Below are positions 6,180 through 8,394 of a stretch of 8,394 nt of DNA, piece by piece (positions within the stretch are counted from its first letter, which is position 1; every line of letters begins with the position of its first letter). The stretch is taken from assembly GCA_025800435.1 (NCBI GenBank), contig JAOXRV010000132.1:1-8394 (forward strand). Direction: 5' to 3'. Made by a program: the position numbers and the translations under genes. The stretch is from Cellvibrionaceae bacterium. Its GTDB lineage: Bacteria > Pseudomonadota > Gammaproteobacteria > Pseudomonadales > Cellvibrionaceae. The notes beneath the pieces are model-generated. The model was given only the letters and a program-made list of their open reading frames with translations. It searched no databases and was not told where the DNA came from.

Positions 6180-7572
6180 GATTGCTGACCTCTCGCACAA
6201 TATCCCCCTGTAGTCGCTCTGGAATCACATCCCGGGAAAACACCTCATTAACGCTTTCATGCTGTTTAATCATCTCGGCCTGAGCACCGCTGACCAGCAC
6301 CGTGCCAGGCCTTGGCAGGGCGTTAAAATTGGTGGCCATGGGCTCGATATAAGCGCCGGTATTAAGTAGCGCCACGGTATCGCCCGCGGCCAATTGCGGC
6401 GCTGCCACCTGGTGGAACAATAACTCGGCATTACAGGTTTGACCAACCATGTCCACGGTTTCGCTGGGCTCGGCGGCAGCGCGGTTGGCGTAAATATAAT
6501 CGAAGGGCGCGCTAAAATTGAGCCCGCCAATGGCTAAAAACACCTCTGAGGTATCCAGTTCCACCCACTGGCGCGGGCGGTGCTGACTCTCGTGTTTGAC
6601 ATTGTGCACCCGGGTTAAGTGGACACCGGTATCGCCGTGTAAACCACGGCCGGGCTCCAACTCCAGGCAGATGCCCTGCCCGCTCATGCCAATTTCGGCC
6701 AGTGCGGTGCGGAGACTGGTGCAGATTTGCTCGGCAATTTGCTCCAGGCTCGGGGCCTCATACCCCTGCACCGCGACATCGGTATCGCGGTCGCTAAAAC
6801 TGGCAAAACCGCCGCCGATATCAATGATTTGCGGACGCCAGCTAGGCAGCTTGGCGGCGATCTCGCCCATCAATAACACACAGTGGCGCACCCAGGCTTG
6901 CCATACTTCGGTTTTTTTACTGTGGCGGCCCATATGCACATGCACGCCAAGTAAATCGATATGGGGATTGCCGTCAATACTCGGCAACATCGCCATCAGC
7001 TCACTGGTGGGAATGCCGTATTTAATCATCTGGGTCATTTCGCGGATTTGCAGCTCTGGAACAAAATCCGAATGGGTTTCCAGCTCGGCCATAAAGGGTT
7101 TTAAGCGCAGTAAAATTCGTGCCGCTCGGCCCGCCAGTTTGGCCTGTTCAATACACAGCTGCAGCTCGCGGGGGCTGTCCAAAACAATTTGCGCACCCAG
7201 GTCGATGGCACGGCGAATAATGTTCGCATCTTTAATCGAGCCATTAACCGAGATATGCGCCGGCGTGACGCCGCCGCGCACCGCGCCCTCTAGCTCACCC
7301 GGGCCAAACACATCGCAACCGCAACTGAGCTGGCTCAGCAGTCGCCGCACCGCCACCAGCGGGCAAGCCTTGAAGGCGGGCATGATACGCACTTCGCCCT
7401 CGCCCCAGTGGGCGGCAAAGGCATGTTGATAGCGCTGTAAATTGTGGCGCAGATGTGACTCTGAAAGTACAAACAGCGGGGTACCAAAACGCTCGGCCAA
7501 ATCCGCTGCGCGCAGCCCTTCAATATACAGATCGTCGCCCTTGAGGCTGAGGCTGTGATTAATCGTTTGCAT
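6172..7572 (-). CDS. PLP-dependent fold-III decarboxylase (diaminopimelate/ornithine decarboxylase superfamily)
   Basis: A 466-residue enzyme with the alanine-racemase-like barrel (about 30-305) and C-terminal beta domain of the LysA/ODC superfamily. Such enzymes usually remove the alpha-carboxylate of a basic amino acid. PLP-site residues seen: Schiff-base Lys68 in PAFKAC, HVHMG (211-215), the phosphate loop DIGGGF (251-256), ELEPGR (304-309), Cys380 in GQTCNAELLF (the residue donated to the partner active site in the dimer), and NTGAY (404-408). It departs from diaminopimelate decarboxylase where substrate is bound: LysA typically has CES.D, here CNAEL, and the specificity loop reads DVFGPGEL. 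Housekeeping LysA is therefore doubtful and a different amino substrate is likely; a racemase-like or Y4yA-type activity is another option. ATG 7570-7572 has GAGGA (7579-7583) 6 nt upstream. It follows the first SDR by 2 nt and overlaps the second by 8 bp. Confidence 0.9.
   Translation of the reverse strand: MQTINHSLSLKGDDLYIEGLRAADLAERFGTPLFVLSESHLRHNLQRYQHAFAAHWGEGEVRIMPAFKACPLVAVRRLLSQLSCGCDVFGPGELEGAVRGGVTPAHISVNGSIKDANIIRRAIDLGAQIVLDSPRELQLCIEQAKLAGRAARILLRLKPFMAELETHSDFVPELQIREMTQMIKYGIPTSELMAMLPSIDGNPHIDLLGVHVHMGRHSKKTEVWQAWVRHCVLLMGEIAAKLPSWRPQIIDIGGGFASFSDRDTDVAVQGYEAPSLEQIAEQICTSLRTALAEIGMSGQGICLELEPGRGLHGDTGVHLTRVHNVKHESQHRPRQWVELDTSEVFLAIGGLNFSAPFDYIYANRAAAEPSETVDMVGQTCNAELLFHQVAAPQLAAGDTVALLNTGAYIEPMATNFNALPRPGTVLVSGAQAEMIKQHESVNEVFSRDVIPERLQGDIVREVSNHG
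6189..6194 (-). promoter_or_regulatory. Ribosome binding site for the SDR, inside the PLP-enzyme gene
   Basis: Minus-strand GAGAGG, 9 nt before ATG 6179, lies within the last codons of the upstream gene. It supports the ATG over the TTG at 6198-6200. Confidence 0.55.
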
Positions 7573-7574
7573 AC

Positions 7575-8324
7575 TTATTCCTCAATAAGGTCGAGCAGGG
7601 CGGCGGGTGCGCCGTGGAGCCAGCCACCGTCCACACAGATAGCTTGGCCGCTGATATAAGCGGCTTCGGGCGAGGCCAAAAAATGATACACACCGGCTAG
7701 GTCGGCCACCTCACCGATACGGCCGAGGGCGGTGGCACGCTGGCACAGCTTGGCCTCACCGCTGTCGCCGGGTTCCATCGGCGTGCGGGTAGTGCCGGGG
7801 CACACCGCATTAACGGTAATACCGCGCGGCCCCAGCTCAATCGCGGCTTGCTGACTGAGCTTAACCACCGCCGCTTTAGAAACCGCATAGGCGCTATAGG
7901 CGGGCACAGTCACAAACGCCGCCAAAGAAGCGGTGTTAATGATACGCCCGCCTTCGGCCATTAGCGGCGCGCCGTATCTTAGGCCCAGCAACACGCCTTC
8001 TACATTGACTCTCATCACTCGCTCAAATAGCGACAGCGACAATTGCGACAGCTCGGGCTCATCCACGGCGATACCGGCGTTATTGATTAAAATGTCGAGC
8101 TGGCCATAATCCTGTTTTATCTGGGCAAACAGCGCCGCCATGGTCTCTTCACAACTGACATCGGCGCTGCGAAAATCCGCGCCAGTGGCGGCCAGCGCCT
8201 CGCTGCCATTGAGATCGACCGCAATAATGCTGGCCCCGGCAGAGGCCAGACGCCTGGCCACCGCCAAACCGATACCACTGGCGGCGCCGGTAATTAGGGC
8301 TATTTTTTTGTGTACTGAAAACAT
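7575..8324 (-). CDS. Short-chain dehydrogenase/reductase (SDR), classical type
   Basis: A second NAD(P)(H)-dependent alcohol/carbonyl oxidoreductase. From the ATG at 8322-8324 it has 249 residues, the classical SDR length. It shows TGAASGIG (12-19), Asp37 at the end of strand 2 (IIAVDL), which favours NAD, NNAG (81-84), Asn107, and catalytic Ser133, Tyr146 and Lys150 (YAVSK). The ending ISGQAICVDGGW is typical of 3-oxoacyl-ACP-reductase-like and sugar/polyol dehydrogenase SDRs, followed by a short extra tail HGAPAALLDLIEE. An upstream in-frame GTG at 8364-8366 is rejected, because a purine-rich site AGGGAG (8332-8337) precedes the ATG by 7 nt and the extension has no SDR-like features. It is the first complete gene of the operon and ends 2 nt before the PLP enzyme. 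It is only distantly similar to the other SDR here, so it is not a recent duplicate. Confidence 0.93.
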   Translation of the reverse strand: MFSVHKKIALITGAASGIGLAVARRLASAGASIIAVDLNGSEALAATGADFRSADVSCEETMAALFAQIKQDYGQLDILINNAGIAVDEPELSQLSLSLFERVMRVNVEGVLLGLRYGAPLMAEGGRIINTASLAAFVTVPAYSAYAVSKAAVVKLSQQAAIELGPRGITVNAVCPGTTRTPMEPGDSGEAKLCQRATALGRIGEVADLAGVYHFLASPEAAYISGQAICVDGGWLHGAPAALLDLIEE

Positions 8325-8331
8325 CGCCTCT

Positions 8332-8337
8332 CTCCCT
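8332..8337 (-). promoter_or_regulatory. Ribosome binding site choosing the start of the 7575-8324 SDR
   Basis: Minus-strand AGGGAG, part of a longer purine run (8327-8337), is 7 nt before ATG 8324. It is in the right place for that ATG and too far from the GTG at 8364-8366 to serve it, which lies upstream of it. Confidence 0.75.
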
Positions 8338-8346
8338 AACAGGCTA

Positions 8347-8394
8347 CTAAGCCTGGGCAGCGACACTGAAGCGGCGCTGGTAAAAAATAACCGC
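8347..8394 (-). CDS. Possible C-terminal end of an upstream gene, cut by the window edge
   Basis: One minus-strand frame enters from the right edge and reads AVIFYQRRFSVAAQA before a TAG at 8347-8349, 22 nt upstream of the SDR start. The hydrophobic piece followed by basic residues resembles the tail of an integral membrane transporter, but 15 residues are too few to assign. If real, the operon extends beyond the window and its promoter is not seen here. Confidence 0.35.
   Translation of the reverse strand, partial: AVIFYQRRFSVAAQA

Noticed and set aside
6596..7429. A 277-codon plus-strand frame opposite the PLP-enzyme gene
   Set aside because: It is an antisense shadow in GC-rich DNA, with Ser/Pro/Arg-rich low-information translation and no support from context.
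6172..7572. Naming the PLP enzyme lysA
   Set aside because: The substrate-recognition motif differs from diaminopimelate decarboxylase and the neighbours are not lysine genes.

Overview
The window looks like a chromosomal segment of a free-living, moderately GC-rich Gram-negative bacterium, probably a marine-type gammaproteobacterium. That placement is an inference from the overall style of the proteins, the strong Shine-Dalgarno sites and an Entner-Doudoroff aldolase of the Escherichia coli Eda type. No rRNA, tRNA, mobile element, phage gene or CRISPR array was seen.

Layout from left to right. (1) 7-636, minus: eda, KDPG aldolase, starting at GTG. (2) 637-1274: a gene-poor region of about 640 bp whose right half is strikingly AT-rich with small A/T palindromes. 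It must hold the promoters of the flanking divergent genes. (3) 1275-1565, plus: a small exported Ala/Glu-rich protein with two cysteines, followed by a textbook rho-independent terminator at 1590-1618. (4) 1716-8324, minus: six tightly packed genes (gaps of 2, -8, 35, 8 and 14 nt) read right to left. They are an SDR oxidoreductase, a PLP fold-III decarboxylase of the diaminopimelate/ornithine decarboxylase superfamily, a second SDR, a VOC/glyoxalase-fold metalloprotein, an amidase-signature hydrolase, and a protein related to the large subunit of N,N-dimethylformamidase. (5) 8347-8394, minus: probably the last codons of another gene of the same transcription unit, cut by the window edge.

The six-gene unit is the interesting part. 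Two unrelated amide-hydrolysing families, a decarboxylase, two NAD(H)-type dehydrogenases and a metal-dependent VOC enzyme are placed as one operon. This fits a catabolic (or less likely biosynthetic) pathway for a nitrogen-containing small molecule with an amide bond and an amino-acid carboxylate. I do not recognise it as a described pathway. Its substrate cannot be read from the sequence, and no regulator or transporter is complete in the window. Catalytic residues of the SDRs, the amidase and the PLP enzyme are intact, so these are working genes. For four genes, Shine-Dalgarno placement favours a start downstream of the longest open frame or fixes a non-ATG start; those choices are given in each entry.
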